Origin: Arenibaculum pallidiluteum
GTDB taxonomy: Bacteria > Pseudomonadota > Alphaproteobacteria > Azospirillales > Azospirillaceae
Direction of reading: 5' to 3'
NCBI RefSeq assembly: GCF_017355985.1
Contig: NZ_JAFIQU010000010.1
Location: forward strand, 124,001 to 188,000
DNA: 64,000 nt
Positions 43,825-53,847 of this stretch are shown piece by piece. Positions within the stretch are counted from its first letter, which is position 1; each line of letters begins with the position of its first letter. The notes below the pieces were generated by a model. It was given only the letters and a program-made list of their open reading frames with translations. It had not been told where the DNA came from and did no database searches. Both the position numbers and the translations under genes were made by a program.

Positions 43825-44505
43825 TCAGCCCCGCCCGGCCAGGCTGCGGGCGCGCCGGCGCTGCACGATCGCAAGGACGGCGAGGCATGCGCCGATCACG
43901 ACGAAGGAAAAGCCGGTCGTCAGCGTGCCCAGCGCGTAGAGCACCGGTGTCGTGACGTTGGTCGTCATGCCGTAGATCTCCAGCGGCAGGGTGTTCGACG
44001 AGCCGGCCGTCATCAGCGAGCGCGCGAACTCGTCATAGGATAGGGTGAAGCCGAACAGCGCGACACCGATGATGCTCGGCAGGATGATGGGCAGGACGAC
44101 GTGGCGCACGGTCTGCCAGGGCCCGGCGCCGAGGTCGCGCGCGGCCTCCTCGTAGGCGGGATTGAACCGATTGAAGATCGCGAAGACGATCAGCAGGCCG
44201 AAGGGAAGCCTCCAGGTCAGGTGCGCCCCCAGAGCCGAGGACCACCAGGCCGGCTCCGGCTCCAGGATGCGGAACAGGACGCCGATGCCCAGGCTGACCA
44301 GGACCGAGGGCACGATCAGGCTCGCGACCGCAAGATAGAAGAGCAGGCCGGATCCGCGGAAGCGGCGCCCGAAGGCGAAGCCGGCGCGCAGCGAGATCAG
44401 CACCGTCAGCACCATCACGACCAGCGCCAGCATCAGCGAGCGCTTGAACGACCCGCCGAAATCCCCGACCGCCTGCGCTTGGAACAGGTTCGCGAACCAG
44501 TAGAT
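43825..44505 (-). pseudogene. ABC transporter permease (PotC-like), N-terminus deleted
   Basis: The minus-strand frame reads [22 protein letters not shown] and then, from an ATG at 44433, LMLALVVMVLTVLISLRAGF on through the EAA loop (NPAYEEAARDLGAGPWQTVRHVVLPIILPSIIGVALFGFTLSYDEFARS) to the C-terminus. That is a spermidine/putrescine-type inner-membrane permease lacking its first 50 to 60 residues, including the first membrane helix. The frame upstream is stopped at 44521-44523. The loss meets the ATPase loss at the same junction, so this is a remnant of a deleted transporter. A shortened protein from 44433 could still be made, but probably does not work. Confidence 0.8.
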
Positions 44506-45058
44506 CCGCCTGCAGGCGTTTCAGCTCCTCGCGCACGCGAATCCGCAGGAACGGATCGAGGGCCGACAGCGGCTCGTCCAGCAGCAGCACGCCGGGTTCG
44601 GTGATCAGCGCGCGGGCGAGCGCCACGCGCTGCTGCTGGCCGCCCGAAAGCTGGGCCGGCCGGCGGTCGGCATAGGGCTCCATCTGAACGCGCGCGAGCA
44701 TGGCGCGTGCGCGCTCGCGGCGCTCGGCCTTTCCGACGCCGCGCATCTTGAGGCTGAAGGCGACGTTGTCGACGCAGTCGAGATGGGGGAAGAGCGCGTA
44801 GCTCTGGAACATCATCGACGTGCCGCGGCGGGCCGGAGGGATGTCGTTCACCTGGGCGTCGCCGATCAGGAGGTCGCCGTCGGTGATCGCCTCATGCCCT
44901 GCGATCATGCGCAGCGTCGTGGTCTTGCCGCAGCCGCTGGGCCCCAGGAGGCAGCAGTAGGAGCCGGCAGGGATGCGCAGGTCGATTTGGTCGACCGCCA
45001 GCGTGTCACCGTAGATCTTGGTCAGCTGGATCAGCTCGACGGCAGCTCCGGCCCCCAT
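44506..45058 (-). pseudogene. ABC transporter ATPase (PotA-like), truncated by deletion
   Basis: From the ATG at 45058 the frame reads a normal spermidine-type ATPase for about 183 residues: LLGPSGCGKTTTLRMIAGHE (Walker A), MMFQSYALFPHL (Q-loop), [21 protein letters not shown] (signature), [20 protein letters not shown] (Walker B), ending [10 protein letters not shown]. At about 44510 homology stops and the frame runs on, without meaning, to 44033 through the permease sequence in another phase. The switch histidine and the whole C-terminal regulatory domain are missing. Only the binding protein, one permease and these pieces would be expected in an intact operon; the binding protein and first permease are absent. 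Confidence 0.85.
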
Positions 45059-45083
45059 GATGACCCCCCGTCCGTCCATGGCG

Positions 45084-45098
45084 ATTGTGCACAATGCA
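45084..45098. promoter_or_regulatory. GntR operator-like palindrome upstream of the ABC ATPase
   Basis: ATTGTGCACAATGCA, whose first 12 bases are a perfect palindrome (ATTGTGCACAAT). It lies 26 bases upstream of the ATPase start. It matches the FCD-type GntR pattern TnGTnnnACnA loosely and is shared with a second copy at 45274-45288 (12 of 15 identical). Confidence 0.6.
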
Positions 45099-45197
45099 TG
45101 GGGGATGCCAGTCATGGACGGGATGGCCCGAGGTGCTGTCCGTGCCGGATCTCGGCCATCGCGCGTCATGGCTTGTTGATAGCTTAGTCGTCGGGCT

Positions 45198-45243
45198 GCC
45201 CGTTTCATGGGCCCAAGATCGGGCGCTGCCCATATTTTGGGCA
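45198..45243. repeat. Two TGCCC...GGGC dyads between the GntR sites
   Basis: TGCCC-GTTTCA-TGGGC (about 45197-45212) and TGCCCA-TATTT-TGGGCA (45227-45243) are two similar inverted repeats in the middle of the divergent region, distinct from the GTnnAC sites. They may be the binding site of another regulator or promoter-spanning elements. Confidence 0.35.
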
Positions 45244-45273
45244 TTGCGGCCCGTGATGGTCCCTGTCGGACCG

Positions 45274-45288
45274 GATGTGTACAATGCA
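45274..45288. promoter_or_regulatory. Second GntR operator-like site, upstream of gntR
   Basis: GATGTGTACAATGCA, 12 of 15 positions identical to the palindromic site at 45084-45098. It ends 24 bases before the gntR start codon, the mirror position of the first copy relative to the ATPase gene. Autoregulation plus control of the transporter is the obvious reading. Confidence 0.55.
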
Positions 45289-45312
45289 CGTCATGCTCGA
45301 CCAGAGGGACCC

Positions 45313-46056
45313 ATGACCCCGTCCACCGGAACGGGCCGGCGCGGCCGCAAGACCGCGGGCCCGGCACCCGAGGAGGCCATGTTCCGCAGCATCGTGGACG
45401 CGATCGCCGATCGCCGCCTGCCTCCGGGAACGAGGCTGGTCGAGGAGCAGCTTGCCGAGGCCTTCGGGGTCAGCCGCGCGCGGGTGCGCAGGGTGCTGCT
45501 GCGCCTGGCCGAGGGACGCATCGTCTCGATCCAGCGCAACCGGGGAGCCGTCGTGGCGCGCCCGAGCGTGCGCGAGGCCCGCGAAGTGTTCCAGGCCCGC
45601 AGGCTGATCGAGCGGGAGGTCGTGCGCCTGCTGGCTGCCGGAGGGGGGCGCATGCAGCCCGAGGCGGCCGACCGCCTGCGCAGGCACCTCGCCCAGGAGG
45701 CCCAGGCGGTCGGCTCCGGCGACAGGGCGGCGGCTATCCGCCTGTCCGGGCGCTTCCACCTGCTGCTGGCCGAGCTGTCGGGGCAGGGCGTGCTGACCGG
45801 CCTGCTGGAGACGCTGATCCGGCGCTCGTCGCTGGCGATCGCCGCGCACGAAGCGCCCCATGCGCCCGACTGCGACGCCGAAGAGCACAAGCGGATCGCC
45901 CAGGCGCTGGACGCCGGCGATGCCGAGGCCGCGGAGCGGCTCATGATCGATCATCTCGAGGAGGTCGAGCGCCGGCTGGATCTCGTCGCCGGCGGGGGAG
46001 AGCCCATCGACCTGCGGCGGATCTTCGGACGCAGCCTCGCGCCCGATCCGGCCTGA
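45313..46056 (+). CDS. GntR-family regulator, FCD subfamily
   Basis: A 247-residue regulator. N-terminal winged helix: EEAMFRSIVDAIADRRLPPGTRLVEEQLAEAFGVSRARVRRVLLRLAEGRIVSIQRNRGAVV (about residues 20-80). The FCD helical domain follows, with EVFQARRLIEREVVRLLA, SGRFHLLLAELSG and HKRIAQALDAGDAEAAERLMIDHL (metal-binding His/Asp). Substrates are usually carboxylic acids or amino-acid derivatives. It is divergent from the ABC/racemase/GNAT genes, flanked by two related operator sites. The ATG at 45313 follows AGAGGGACC; the longer frame is not supported. Confidence 0.9.
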   Translation: MTPSTGTGRRGRKTAGPAPEEAMFRSIVDAIADRRLPPGTRLVEEQLAEAFGVSRARVRRVLLRLAEGRIVSIQRNRGAVVARPSVREAREVFQARRLIEREVVRLLAAGGGRMQPEAADRLRRHLAQEAQAVGSGDRAAAIRLSGRFHLLLAELSGQGVLTGLLETLIRRSSLAIAAHEAPHAPDCDAEEHKRIAQALDAGDAEAAERLMIDHLEEVERRLDLVAGGGEPIDLRRIFGRSLAPDPA

Positions 46057-46078
46057 CCACTTGCGGCGCGGAGCGCGG

Positions 46079-46097
46079 GCCGGAGCGACGCTCCGGC
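46079..46097. terminator. GC-rich inverted repeat between gntR and fruA
   Basis: GCCGGAGCG - A - CGCTCCGGC, two 9-base arms around a single base, so the true loop would be about 7 bases. It sits between the convergent ends of gntR and fruA and may act as a shared transcription end. No T-run is present. Confidence 0.4.
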
Positions 46098-46112
46098 TCG
46101 CCATCCGGTCTT

Positions 46113-47942
46113 TCAGCTATGCGCGCCGCTCGGCGCGGCGGACGACGGCCGCGCGGCATCCGCCGCCGTCGGCACCGCGGCGGCGATGGGGCGCTTGAGC
46201 ACCATCAGCGCGGCCGTCGTCACCACCGTACCGACGGCGATCGCCAGCACGTAGGCGCCCAACGGGGAGACGGCGTTGGGGATGGCCAGGACGAAGACGC
46301 CGCCATGCGGCGCCCGCAGGCCGCAGCCGAACCACATGGACAGCGCGCCTGTGAGGGCCGAACCGATCATCAGGGCCGGGATGACCCTCAGGGGATCCTT
46401 GGCGGCGAAGGGGATCGCGCCTTCGGTGATGAAGGCGAGGCCCAGCACGGCGGCGGCCTTCCCGGCCTCCCGCTCCTGCGCGGTGAAGCGGCTGCGTGCC
46501 ACCACGGTCGCCAGAGCCAGTCCGAGCGGCGGCGTCATGCCCGCCGCCATCACCGCCGCCATGGGCGTGAAGGTGCTCGACCCCAGCAGACCGACGGCGA
46601 AGGTGTAGGCCGCCTTGTTGACGGGCCCGCCCATGTCCAGCGCCATCATCGCTCCCAGCAGCAGGCCCAGCGCCACGGCGTTGGTCCCGGTCATGCCCTG
46701 CAGGAAGGCCGTCAGCGCCGCCATGATCGCCGCCACCGGCGTGCCGATCACGTAGACCATCAGCAGGCCCACCGCGAGCGTTGCCAGGAGCGGAATGATC
46801 AGGACCGGCTTCAGCCCCTCCAGATTGGCGGGCAAGCGGATCGTGTCGCGCAGCCAGCGGGCGACATAGCCCGCCAGGAAGCCCGCGACGATGCCGCCCA
46901 GGAACCCTGCGCCGATCTTCGAGGCGAGCATGCCGCCGATGAAGCCGGGCGCGAGGCCCGGCCGGTCGGCGATGGAATAGGCGATGTAGCCCGCCAGCAC
47001 CGGCACCATCAGCGCGAAGGCGCCCTCTCCGCCGATCTGCATCAGCGCCGCCGGCAGGGTGCCGGGCTCCTTGAACGCCTCGATGCCGAAGACGAAGGAC
47101 AGCGCGATGATGAGGCCGCCCGCCACCACGAAGGGCAGCATGAAGGACACGCCGGTCAGCAGGTGCTTGTAGACGCCGGACTGCTCCTCCTTCTGGCGCG
47201 CCTTGGCCCTGGCGATCTGGTCCGTGTAGCCGGCGGACCCGGCCTCGGCCGCCGGCAGGGCGAGGGCCTCGTCGATCACGCGGGCGGGCTGCTTCAGCGC
47301 CTCGCCGACCGATGTCTGGAGTAGGCGCTTGCCGGCGAAGCGCTCGGTCGCGACATGGGTGTCTGCGCCGACGATCACCGCCTCGGCCTCGGCGATGTCC
47401 TCGTCCGTCAGGGCGTTCTTTGCGCCGACCGATCCCTGGGTCTCGACCTTGATGCGGTAGCCCTTCGCTTCGGCGGCCTGGCGCAGCGCTTCGGCCGCCA
47501 TGAAGGTATGGGCGATGCCGGTCGGGCAGGCGGTGATCGCCACCAGGAGCCCGCCAGCCTTCGGGGCCACCCCCGCAGCGGCAGCGGGAGCAGCGGCGGG
47601 GGGCGTGGCCGCCGCCGGCGCGGCTGGCGCGCGGGCCGGCGCCTGGGCGAGCGCCTCGTTCAGCACCCGCTCCGTCTCCCGGATCGCCGTCGCCGTCGAG
47701 GTGCGCAGCACGCGCTTGCCGGCGAAGCGGCCCTCGTCGACCGCGATGTCCGCGGCGAGGATCACGGCGTCCGCCGCGGCGATGGCATCGGCGCTCAGCG
47801 GCGTCTGCACGCCGCTGGAGCCCTGCGTCTCGACCTCTATGGAATGTCCCTTGACGGCGGCTGTCCGGCGCAGGGCCTCGGCCGCCATGACCGTGTGGGC
47901 GATGCCTGTGGGGCAGGCGGTCACGGCCACGTATCTTGCCAT
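46113..47942 (-). CDS. fruA: Fructose PTS permease, EIIB'-EIIB-EIIC
   Basis: Imports fructose with concomitant phosphorylation at C1. The 609-residue protein has two EIIB domains, each with the phospho-cysteine loop [20 protein letters not shown] (about residue 10) and [20 protein letters not shown] (about 137), separated by an Ala/Pro linker, then the EIIC membrane domain (about 280-590) with [43 protein letters not shown] and [17 protein letters not shown]. Both EIIB copies keep the cysteine. AAGGAGG precedes the ATG at 47942; it follows fruK on the same strand. Confidence 0.95.
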   Translation of the reverse strand: MARYVAVTACPTGIAHTVMAAEALRRTAAVKGHSIEVETQGSSGVQTPLSADAIAAADAVILAADIAVDEGRFAGKRVLRTSTATAIRETERVLNEALAQAPARAPAAPAAATPPAAAPAAAAGVAPKAGGLLVAITACPTGIAHTFMAAEALRQAAEAKGYRIKVETQGSVGAKNALTDEDIAEAEAVIVGADTHVATERFAGKRLLQTSVGEALKQPARVIDEALALPAAEAGSAGYTDQIARAKARQKEEQSGVYKHLLTGVSFMLPFVVAGGLIIALSFVFGIEAFKEPGTLPAALMQIGGEGAFALMVPVLAGYIAYSIADRPGLAPGFIGGMLASKIGAGFLGGIVAGFLAGYVARWLRDTIRLPANLEGLKPVLIIPLLATLAVGLLMVYVIGTPVAAIMAALTAFLQGMTGTNAVALGLLLGAMMALDMGGPVNKAAYTFAVGLLGSSTFTPMAAVMAAGMTPPLGLALATVVARSRFTAQEREAGKAAAVLGLAFITEGAIPFAAKDPLRVIPALMIGSALTGALSMWFGCGLRAPHGGVFVLAIPNAVSPLGAYVLAIAVGTVVTTAALMVLKRPIAAAVPTAADAARPSSAAPSGAHS

Positions 47943-47988
47943 TTCGAACCTCCTTGTTCCGCATCGCCTCAATGCGGCAACGGCAAAC

Positions 47989-48939
47989 TCATGTCGGGAG
48001 CTCCTGGATCCGGACGGCGCTTGCGAGCTCGGCCAGCCGCGCCGCCGGCGGCAGCTCCGGGCCAAGCAGCGACAGCGTGCCGGCGGCGAAGGCGGTGCCG
48101 CGCCGGGCGCAGGCTTCCAGGTCGCCGCCGTCCAGCCGGGCGGCGACGATCCCCGCAACCATGGCGTCCCCCGCGCCGACGGTGCTGGCGACCTCGACCG
48201 CCGGCGGAACGGCCAGAAGCGCGCGGCCCTTCTCCACCAGCACGGCGCCGTCGGCACCCATGGAGACCGCCACCAGGGCGATGCCGCTTCCCGCCAGTTC
48301 CAGCGCGGCCTCGACCACCTCGTCGCGGTCGGGCAGGGGGCGGCCGACCAGCTCCGAGAGCTCGTGCACGTTCGGCTTCACCAGCTCCGGCCGCGCCGCC
48401 ACCGCCTCGCGCAGGGGCTGGCCGCTGGCGTCCACCGCGACGAAGGCGCCGCGCCGGTGCAGGCGCTCGGTCAGTTCGGCATAGGCCGTCTCCGGCACGC
48501 CTTCGGGCACGGAGCCCGCCAGCACGAAGCAGCGACTTTCCTCGGCCAGATCCTCCAGAGTGCTCTGCAGGGCCTGCCAGGAGTCGGCGGGGATCCGGGG
48601 GCCAGGAAGGTTGATGTCGGTCACCGAGCCGCCCGCCCTATCGACGATCTTGATGTTCACGCGGGTGCTGCCGGGCACGCGCAGGCAGCGGTCCTCGATC
48701 CCGCGCCGTCCGAACAGCGCCTCGAACGCCGCCGTGTTGTCCTTGCCCAGGAAGCCGGCCGCCGTGACGCGATGCGTGCCTCCGGACAGGAATGCCGCGA
48801 CGTTGATGCCCTTGCCGCCGGCCGTCCGCGTCTCGGCCATGGCGCGGTTGACGGCGCCCGCGCGGAACCCCGGCACCTGCAGCGTCTGGTCCACGGCGGC
48901 GTTCAGCGTGACGGTCACGATGCCCGGGGCGGCGTTCAT
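47989..48939 (-). CDS. fruK: 1-phosphofructokinase
   Basis: Phosphorylates fructose 1-phosphate to fructose 1,6-bisphosphate. A 316-residue PfkB-family kinase: [37 protein letters not shown] (substrate glycine pair), [20 protein letters not shown], and the ATP-site/catalytic-base motif in [20 protein letters not shown]. It overlaps the fruB stop (ATGA) and is followed by fruA after 46 bases, giving the classic fruBKA operon. Confidence 0.95.
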   Translation of the reverse strand: MNAAPGIVTVTLNAAVDQTLQVPGFRAGAVNRAMAETRTAGGKGINVAAFLSGGTHRVTAAGFLGKDNTAAFEALFGRRGIEDRCLRVPGSTRVNIKIVDRAGGSVTDINLPGPRIPADSWQALQSTLEDLAEESRCFVLAGSVPEGVPETAYAELTERLHRRGAFVAVDASGQPLREAVAARPELVKPNVHELSELVGRPLPDRDEVVEAALELAGSGIALVAVSMGADGAVLVEKGRALLAVPPAVEVASTVGAGDAMVAGIVAARLDGGDLEACARRGTAFAAGTLSLLGPELPPAARLAELASAVRIQELPT

Positions 48940-51455
48940 GACGGGCTCCCCGATCCACCGAAGCGGTCGCGCACCAGCGCCCGCACCTCGGCCGCCCGGG
49001 CGCAGTCCAGTGCCGCGCGCGCCGCATGCTCGGCCTCGGCCATGGAAATCCCGCGCAGGCGCGCCTTCACCGACGGGACGGCGGGGATCGCGACGCTCAG
49101 TTCCGAGACGCCGAGCCCGGCCAGCAGCACGGCGCCGGCTGGGTCCCCGGCGATGCCGCCGCAGGCGCCGACCCAGATCCCCGCCTCGCGGGCGGCGGCC
49201 ACCGTCCGCTCGACCATCCGCAGCACGGCGGGATGCAGCCCGTCCGCCTGAGGGGCCAGGACTGGGTGGAGCCGGTCCATGGCCAGCACGTACTGGGTCA
49301 GGTCGTTGGTCCCGATGGAAAAGAACGACACCTCGCGCGCCAGGCGATCGGCCATCATCACCGCCGAAGGCACCTCGATCATGATGCCGAGCTCGACCGG
49401 CGCGGCGCCAAGCTGCCGCCGGACATCCTCCGTGACGGCCTTGGCCCGGGCCAGCTCGTCCGGCGTCGCGATCATCGGGTACATGATGCGCACCGGGCCC
49501 TCGGCCGAGGCACGCAGCATGGCGCGAAGCTGCGTGCGGAACAGATCCTCGCGCTCGAAGCACAGGCGGATGCCGCGCACGCCGAGGAACGGGTTCGCCT
49601 CGGCCGGCAGACGCAGATAGGGGACGTTCTTGTCGCCGCCGATGTCCAGGGTGCGCAGGATGATCGGCAGGCCGTTCATGGCGCGCACCATGGTGCGGTA
49701 GGCCTCGAACTGCTCCTCCTCGTCGGGCGGGAACTCGCGCTGGAGGAACAGGAACTCTGTGCGCATCAGCCCGATGCCCTCGCTCCCGGCCTCGACGGCC
49801 TGCGCGGCCTCGGCGGGGTCCGAGATGTTGGCGGCCACCTCGACCCGCCGCCCGTCGGAGGTGATGGCGGGCTTGTAGCGATCCAGCCGCTCGGCCTCGC
49901 GCCGTTCGCCCACGGCGGTCCGGGCGGCCGCGGCGCGACTCCGGTCGCGATCGGAGGGCGCGGCCACCAGCACGCCGGCATCGCCGTCGAGCACGGCCTC
50001 CTGACCGGTTTCCAGGTCCAGGACCGCCGGACCCGCCGCGACGACGGCGGGAATGTCCAGGGACCGCGCGATGATGGCGGTATGGGAGGTGGCGCCGCCG
50101 CCCGCCATGCACAGCCCCAGCACCAGAGCCGGGTCCAGCTTCGCGGTGTCCGACGGCTCCAGGTCCTCGGCCAGCAGGATCACGGGATGGTCGGGCAGGG
50201 CAGGGACGCTTTCCTCGGCATCGGCCAGGAGGCGCAGCACCCGGCGCCCGACGTCGCGCAGGTCGGCGGCGCGCCCGGCCAGGAGCGGGTCGGCGAGGCG
50301 CGAGAGCATGTCCGCACGGTCCTCGTACACCTCCCGCCATGCCCAGCCGGCGCTCAGCCCGGTCTCGATCCGAGCATGGCTGTCGGAGACGAGGTCGGGA
50401 TCGTCGAGCAGCTCGAGATGGGCCTTGAAGATCGCGGCGCGGGCGGCGCCCGCCTTCTTCCAGAACTCCTCGTGGAGGTTGCGCAGCTCGGCGCCCGCGC
50501 CGGCCAGGGCCTTGTCCAGGCGGCGGTGCTGCTCGGCGGGGTCGGGCGCGGTCCTGGCGACGACCAGCTCCTCGCGCTGGAACTTCCAGAGCGGCCCCAG
50601 GGCGACGCCGGGAGATGCCGAGATGCCCGCGACCACCCGCCCGTCATAGTCGAGCGGCACCGGTGTCGCCCGCCCGGCCGCGGCTGCGACTGGCGGCGCC
50701 CCCGCGGCCGGGGCCGTCACCTGCGGCTCGTCCAGCCCGGCTTCGAAGGCGGCGCGGATCGCCGACAGCGCGGCGTCGGCATCCTCGCCCGAGGCGGTGA
50801 CGGTCAGCCGCTGCCCGCCGGACGCGCCGAGACGCAGGAGCGAGACCAGGCTCTTGGCGTTCGCCGTCGCCTCGCCGTTGCGGACGGCGATCTCGGCGCG
50901 AAAGGCCTTGGCGATCTCGACGAGCGCGGTCGCAGGGCGGGCGTGCAGGCCGTGCGGAACGGGGGCGGTGACCTCGATGGCCGCAGCGCCGGCCGCAACG
51001 GCCGGCCCCGCCGCCGGGGCAGGGGCGGTCTCCCCGTTCAGCGCGGCCATCACGGCGCGCACGTCGGCGGTGGTGCCCAGGCGCTCGGCCTCGGCGGGAT
51101 CGCCGAGGACTCCCGTCAGGCGTCGCAGGACGGCGATGTGCTCGTCGGACCTTGCGGCGATCCCGACGACCAGCCGGGCCGCCTCGCCTGTGCCCCAGTC
51201 GACGCCCTGCGGGAATTGGACCACCACGACCCCGGTCCCGCGCACGAGGTCTCGCGCCTCGGGCAGGCCGTGGGGAATGGCGATGCCGCTGCCGAGATAG
51301 GTGACGGCCAGGCGCTCGCGCCCGAGCATGCTGTCGACATAGGCGGGCTCGATCAGGCCGTTCTCGACCATGAGCTGGCCGGCTATGCGGATCGCCTCGG
51401 TCTTGTCGGCCGCCAAGAGCCCAAGGCGCACTTGCCTCTCGGTTACCTGGAGCAT
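48936..51455 (-). CDS. fruB: Multiphosphoryl transfer protein, EIIA-HPr-EI fusion
   Basis: An 839-residue three-domain phosphotransferase: an EIIA(Fru) domain (about 1-145, active His in [18 protein letters not shown]), an HPr domain (about 160-250, [20 protein letters not shown], His about 173) and a full enzyme I (about 270-835, with [20 protein letters not shown] as the phospho-His loop, [23 protein letters not shown] and [18 protein letters not shown]). It therefore supplies all soluble steps from PEP to FruA. The ATG at 51455 follows AAGGGGACG. The open frame continues upstream to 51812, but no domain lies there. Confidence 0.94.
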   Translation of the reverse strand: MLQVTERQVRLGLLAADKTEAIRIAGQLMVENGLIEPAYVDSMLGRERLAVTYLGSGIAIPHGLPEARDLVRGTGVVVVQFPQGVDWGTGEAARLVVGIAARSDEHIAVLRRLTGVLGDPAEAERLGTTADVRAVMAALNGETAPAPAAGPAVAAGAAAIEVTAPVPHGLHARPATALVEIAKAFRAEIAVRNGEATANAKSLVSLLRLGASGGQRLTVTASGEDADAALSAIRAAFEAGLDEPQVTAPAAGAPPVAAAAGRATPVPLDYDGRVVAGISASPGVALGPLWKFQREELVVARTAPDPAEQHRRLDKALAGAGAELRNLHEEFWKKAGAARAAIFKAHLELLDDPDLVSDSHARIETGLSAGWAWREVYEDRADMLSRLADPLLAGRAADLRDVGRRVLRLLADAEESVPALPDHPVILLAEDLEPSDTAKLDPALVLGLCMAGGGATSHTAIIARSLDIPAVVAAGPAVLDLETGQEAVLDGDAGVLVAAPSDRDRSRAAAARTAVGERREAERLDRYKPAITSDGRRVEVAANISDPAEAAQAVEAGSEGIGLMRTEFLFLQREFPPDEEEQFEAYRTMVRAMNGLPIILRTLDIGGDKNVPYLRLPAEANPFLGVRGIRLCFEREDLFRTQLRAMLRASAEGPVRIMYPMIATPDELARAKAVTEDVRRQLGAAPVELGIMIEVPSAVMMADRLAREVSFFSIGTNDLTQYVLAMDRLHPVLAPQADGLHPAVLRMVERTVAAAREAGIWVGACGGIAGDPAGAVLLAGLGVSELSVAIPAVPSVKARLRGISMAEAEHAARAALDCARAAEVRALVRDRFGGSGSPS

Positions 51456-51720
51456 CGAGCGTCCCCTTGCTGTGGAGCCCCATGCGGGTCGCACGTCACT
51501 TGCCGTATCAGGGCAATGGCTCTCGTTCCATGGGGTGTAACGCCTTGTCGCAGTGGCCGTTCCTCCCTTCGGGGAGGGGGGCTCGGCCGGGCCATGGGCC
51601 GGCGGCGGGCGGTGCCCCCGGCAGGGCCCGGGCCGCCAATGCCTTGCGCGGCGCGGCTTTGGAGAATTCGGGGGGCGGAATGCATGTGCCGGTTGAGCCG
51701 GCGCGGCCGCGGCTTCGCGT

Positions 51721-52644
51721 TCAGCGCAGCGGGCGCTCTCCCGCGATGAAATGCCGCTGCCGGCCGATCTCGTCGGCGAGGAAATCCATGAGAGCCCGCA
51801 CGCGCGGCGCATGGCGCAGGTCGGGATGGGTCAACAGCCAGAGATCGGCCGCCAGCGCCGGATCCGGCGCCGCCAGCCGGACCATCGACGGCCGGGCGTC
51901 CGCGATGAAGCAGGGCAGGTGGCCGATGCCGATCCCCGACTCCACCGCTTCGGCCAGCCCGAGCACGGAATCGACCCTGTAGACCACCTTCTCGGCCGGC
52001 GCCGTGGCGCGGTGGTGGCGGACGAGCTTCGAGAGGCCGAGGGCATCGCCGGGCGACACCCAGCACCGTTCTGCCAGAGCTGCGGCATCCGGCGGCGCCG
52101 TTGGATCCGGGAAATCGGCGGCGCGGCCGTAGAGCGCCCAGGCAATGCTTGCGACACGCCGGCCGACCAGCGTCTCGGGCGGGGAGGCGGTGGCCCGGAT
52201 CGCCACGTCGGCATCGCGCCTGGACAGGTTCAGCGCCTGGTTGCTCAGCACGACGTCCAGGCGCAGGCCGGGGAACCGGTCGCGAAACCGCGCGAAGGCC
52301 GGCGTCAGCAGGTGCACCAGGAAGGAATCGTTGGTGGTGACGCGCAATTCGCCGGTGGGCGCGAAGTCCCGCCCAGCGAGCCTGCGCGCGAAGTCGGTGA
52401 TCCCCTCTTCGAGCCGGGCTGCCAGCGCGACCATCTCCTCGCCGGCGCCGCTGGGGACATAACCCGAGCGGTGCCGCTCGAAGAGTGGCGTTCCGATGGC
52501 CTGCTCGATCTGGCCCAGCCGTCGGAACACGGTCGAGTGATTGACGCCGAGCCGCTCGGCGGCGCCCGGGAGGCTCTTTGCGTCTGCGATTGCCTTGACC
52601 AGCCTGAAATCGTCCCAGGCCAGGTTGCTGAACGGTTCGCTCAT
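51721..52644 (-). CDS. LysR-family regulator divergent from mhqO
   Basis: A 307-residue LysR protein with HTH WDDFRLVKAIADAKSLPGAAERLGVNHSTVFRRLGQIEQAIGTPLFER (about residues 10-58) and an effector domain with ELRVTTNDSFLVHLLTPAFARF and VSPGDALGLSKLVRHHRATAP. It is divergent from the mhqO-mhqD-mhqO genes across a gap holding two 11-bp direct repeats, so it is the likely activator of that operon. In Bacillus the equivalent mhq genes are under a MarR repressor, so a LysR activator is a difference. The long open frame to 54429 is antisense to the mhq genes and is not coding. Confidence 0.9.
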   Translation of the reverse strand: MSEPFSNLAWDDFRLVKAIADAKSLPGAAERLGVNHSTVFRRLGQIEQAIGTPLFERHRSGYVPSGAGEEMVALAARLEEGITDFARRLAGRDFAPTGELRVTTNDSFLVHLLTPAFARFRDRFPGLRLDVVLSNQALNLSRRDADVAIRATASPPETLVGRRVASIAWALYGRAADFPDPTAPPDAAALAERCWVSPGDALGLSKLVRHHRATAPAEKVVYRVDSVLGLAEAVESGIGIGHLPCFIADARPSMVRLAAPDPALAADLWLLTHPDLRHAPRVRALMDFLADEIGRQRHFIAGERPLR

Positions 52645-52682
52645 GGACCCCGCGCCGTATCGGAAGGGCTTTATCTGCCAAC

Positions 52683-52713
52683 TGTGCACGATCATCTGCG
52701 CGTGTGCACGATC
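52683..52713. promoter_or_regulatory. Two TGTGCACGATC direct repeats, likely LysR binding site
   Basis: TGTGCACGATC at 52683-52693 and again at 52703-52713, identical and exactly 20 bases apart (two helical turns), each with the palindromic GTGCAC core. They lie between the divergent starts of lysR (52644) and mhqO (52819). That spacing suits a LysR tetramer bound to one face of the DNA. Confidence 0.6.
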
Positions 52714-52818
52714 GATATTGCGCCGATGCAATGAGGAAGCTCTGGCGCCGGAGCCCCGGAATACCATTTCATGGACAGGAACCGGGGCGCCCAGACGCCC
52801 CCATCGGAGGGAAAGACA

Positions 52819-53763
52819 ATGCGCCAGAATGGTATTCATCATGTCACGGCGATCGCCGGCCCGGCGCGGCGAAATCTCGATTTCTACGGACGTGTTCTGG
52901 GACTTAGGCTGGTCAAGAAGACGGTCAACTTCGATGACCCGGGGACCTACCATTTCTACTACGGGGACGAGACGGGTCAGCCCGGCACGATCCTGACCTT
53001 CTTCCCGTGGGAGCATGTGGCGGCCGGCCGGCTCGGCATCGGCGAGACGCAGGAGACCCGGTTTCGGATTCCCGAAGGGGCGCTCGGATACTGGATGCAC
53101 CGCTTCGTCGAGCGCGGCGTCCGGCACGAGGCGCTCGAGAGGAGGTTCGGCGAGACGGTGCTGCCCTTCCGTGACCCCGACGGCATGCGCCTTGCGCTGG
53201 TCGCCGTTCCCGGCCTGGAGGCCACGCCGGGCTGGAGCAACGGGGACATCCCGGCGGAGCACGCGCTGCGCGGCTTCCACAGCGTCGGCCTGCTGCTGCG
53301 CGACGCCACGCCCACCGCGGCGGTGCTGACGGACGTCCTCGGCTTCGCCGAAGCCGGGCGCGAGGAATCCGTCCTGCGATATGCCGTGGACGGCGCCTCT
53401 GGCCTCGCGGTGCCGGGCGGCATCGTCGACCTGAGGGTCGCCGGGGAGTTCCTGCCCTCGCGCATGGGCGGCGGTTCGGTCCACCACGTGGCGTTCCGTG
53501 CCGCCGACGATGCCGTGCAGGCCGAGATGGTGCGCAGGCTGTCCGAGAACCATGGCCTGCGCGTGACGGAACAGAAGGACCGCAACTACTTCCGGTCCGT
53601 CTACTTCCGCGAGCCCGGCGGCGTGCTGTTCGAGATCGCGACCGACGAGCCCGGCTTCGCGGCCGACGAGCCGGTCTCGTCCCTGGGCGGGACGCTGAAG
53701 CTCCCGCGCTTCCTCGAGGGGCGGCGCGGCGAGATCGAGGCGGTCCTGCCCGCCATTGCCTGA
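52819..53763 (+). CDS. mhqO: Ring-cleaving dioxygenase, MhqO/PcpA/LinE type (copy 1)
   Basis: A Fe(II)-dependent ring-cleaving dioxygenase of the VOC superfamily acting on hydroquinones. The 314-residue protein has two VOC domains with the metal ligands [20 protein letters not shown] (His about 8), [16 protein letters not shown] (His) and [19 protein letters not shown] (Glu). The [35 protein letters not shown] segment is typical of the MhqO/LinE/PcpA family. GGAGGGAAAGACA precedes the ATG. First of three co-directional genes. Confidence 0.92.
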   Translation: MRQNGIHHVTAIAGPARRNLDFYGRVLGLRLVKKTVNFDDPGTYHFYYGDETGQPGTILTFFPWEHVAAGRLGIGETQETRFRIPEGALGYWMHRFVERGVRHEALERRFGETVLPFRDPDGMRLALVAVPGLEATPGWSNGDIPAEHALRGFHSVGLLLRDATPTAAVLTDVLGFAEAGREESVLRYAVDGASGLAVPGGIVDLRVAGEFLPSRMGGGSVHHVAFRAADDAVQAEMVRRLSENHGLRVTEQKDRNYFRSVYFREPGGVLFEIATDEPGFAADEPVSSLGGTLKLPRFLEGRRGEIEAVLPAIA

Positions 53764-53771
53764 CGACCAGG

Positions 53772-53807
53772 GGATCCCGGCCCGCGCAGCTGCGCGGGCC
53801 GGGATCC
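53772..53807. repeat. 36-bp perfect palindrome between mhqO and mhqD
   Basis: 18-base halves (GGATCCCGGCCCGCGCAG and its exact reverse complement) with no spacer, giving a very stable cruciform or mRNA hairpin. It begins 9 bases after the stop of the first mhqO and ends 40 bases before mhqD. It may uncouple expression inside the operon (processing or attenuation). No T-run follows. Confidence 0.8.
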
Positions 53808-53847
53808 GCAACGAGCGAGGGCCGTGAGGCCCGGACGCGAGGATCCC

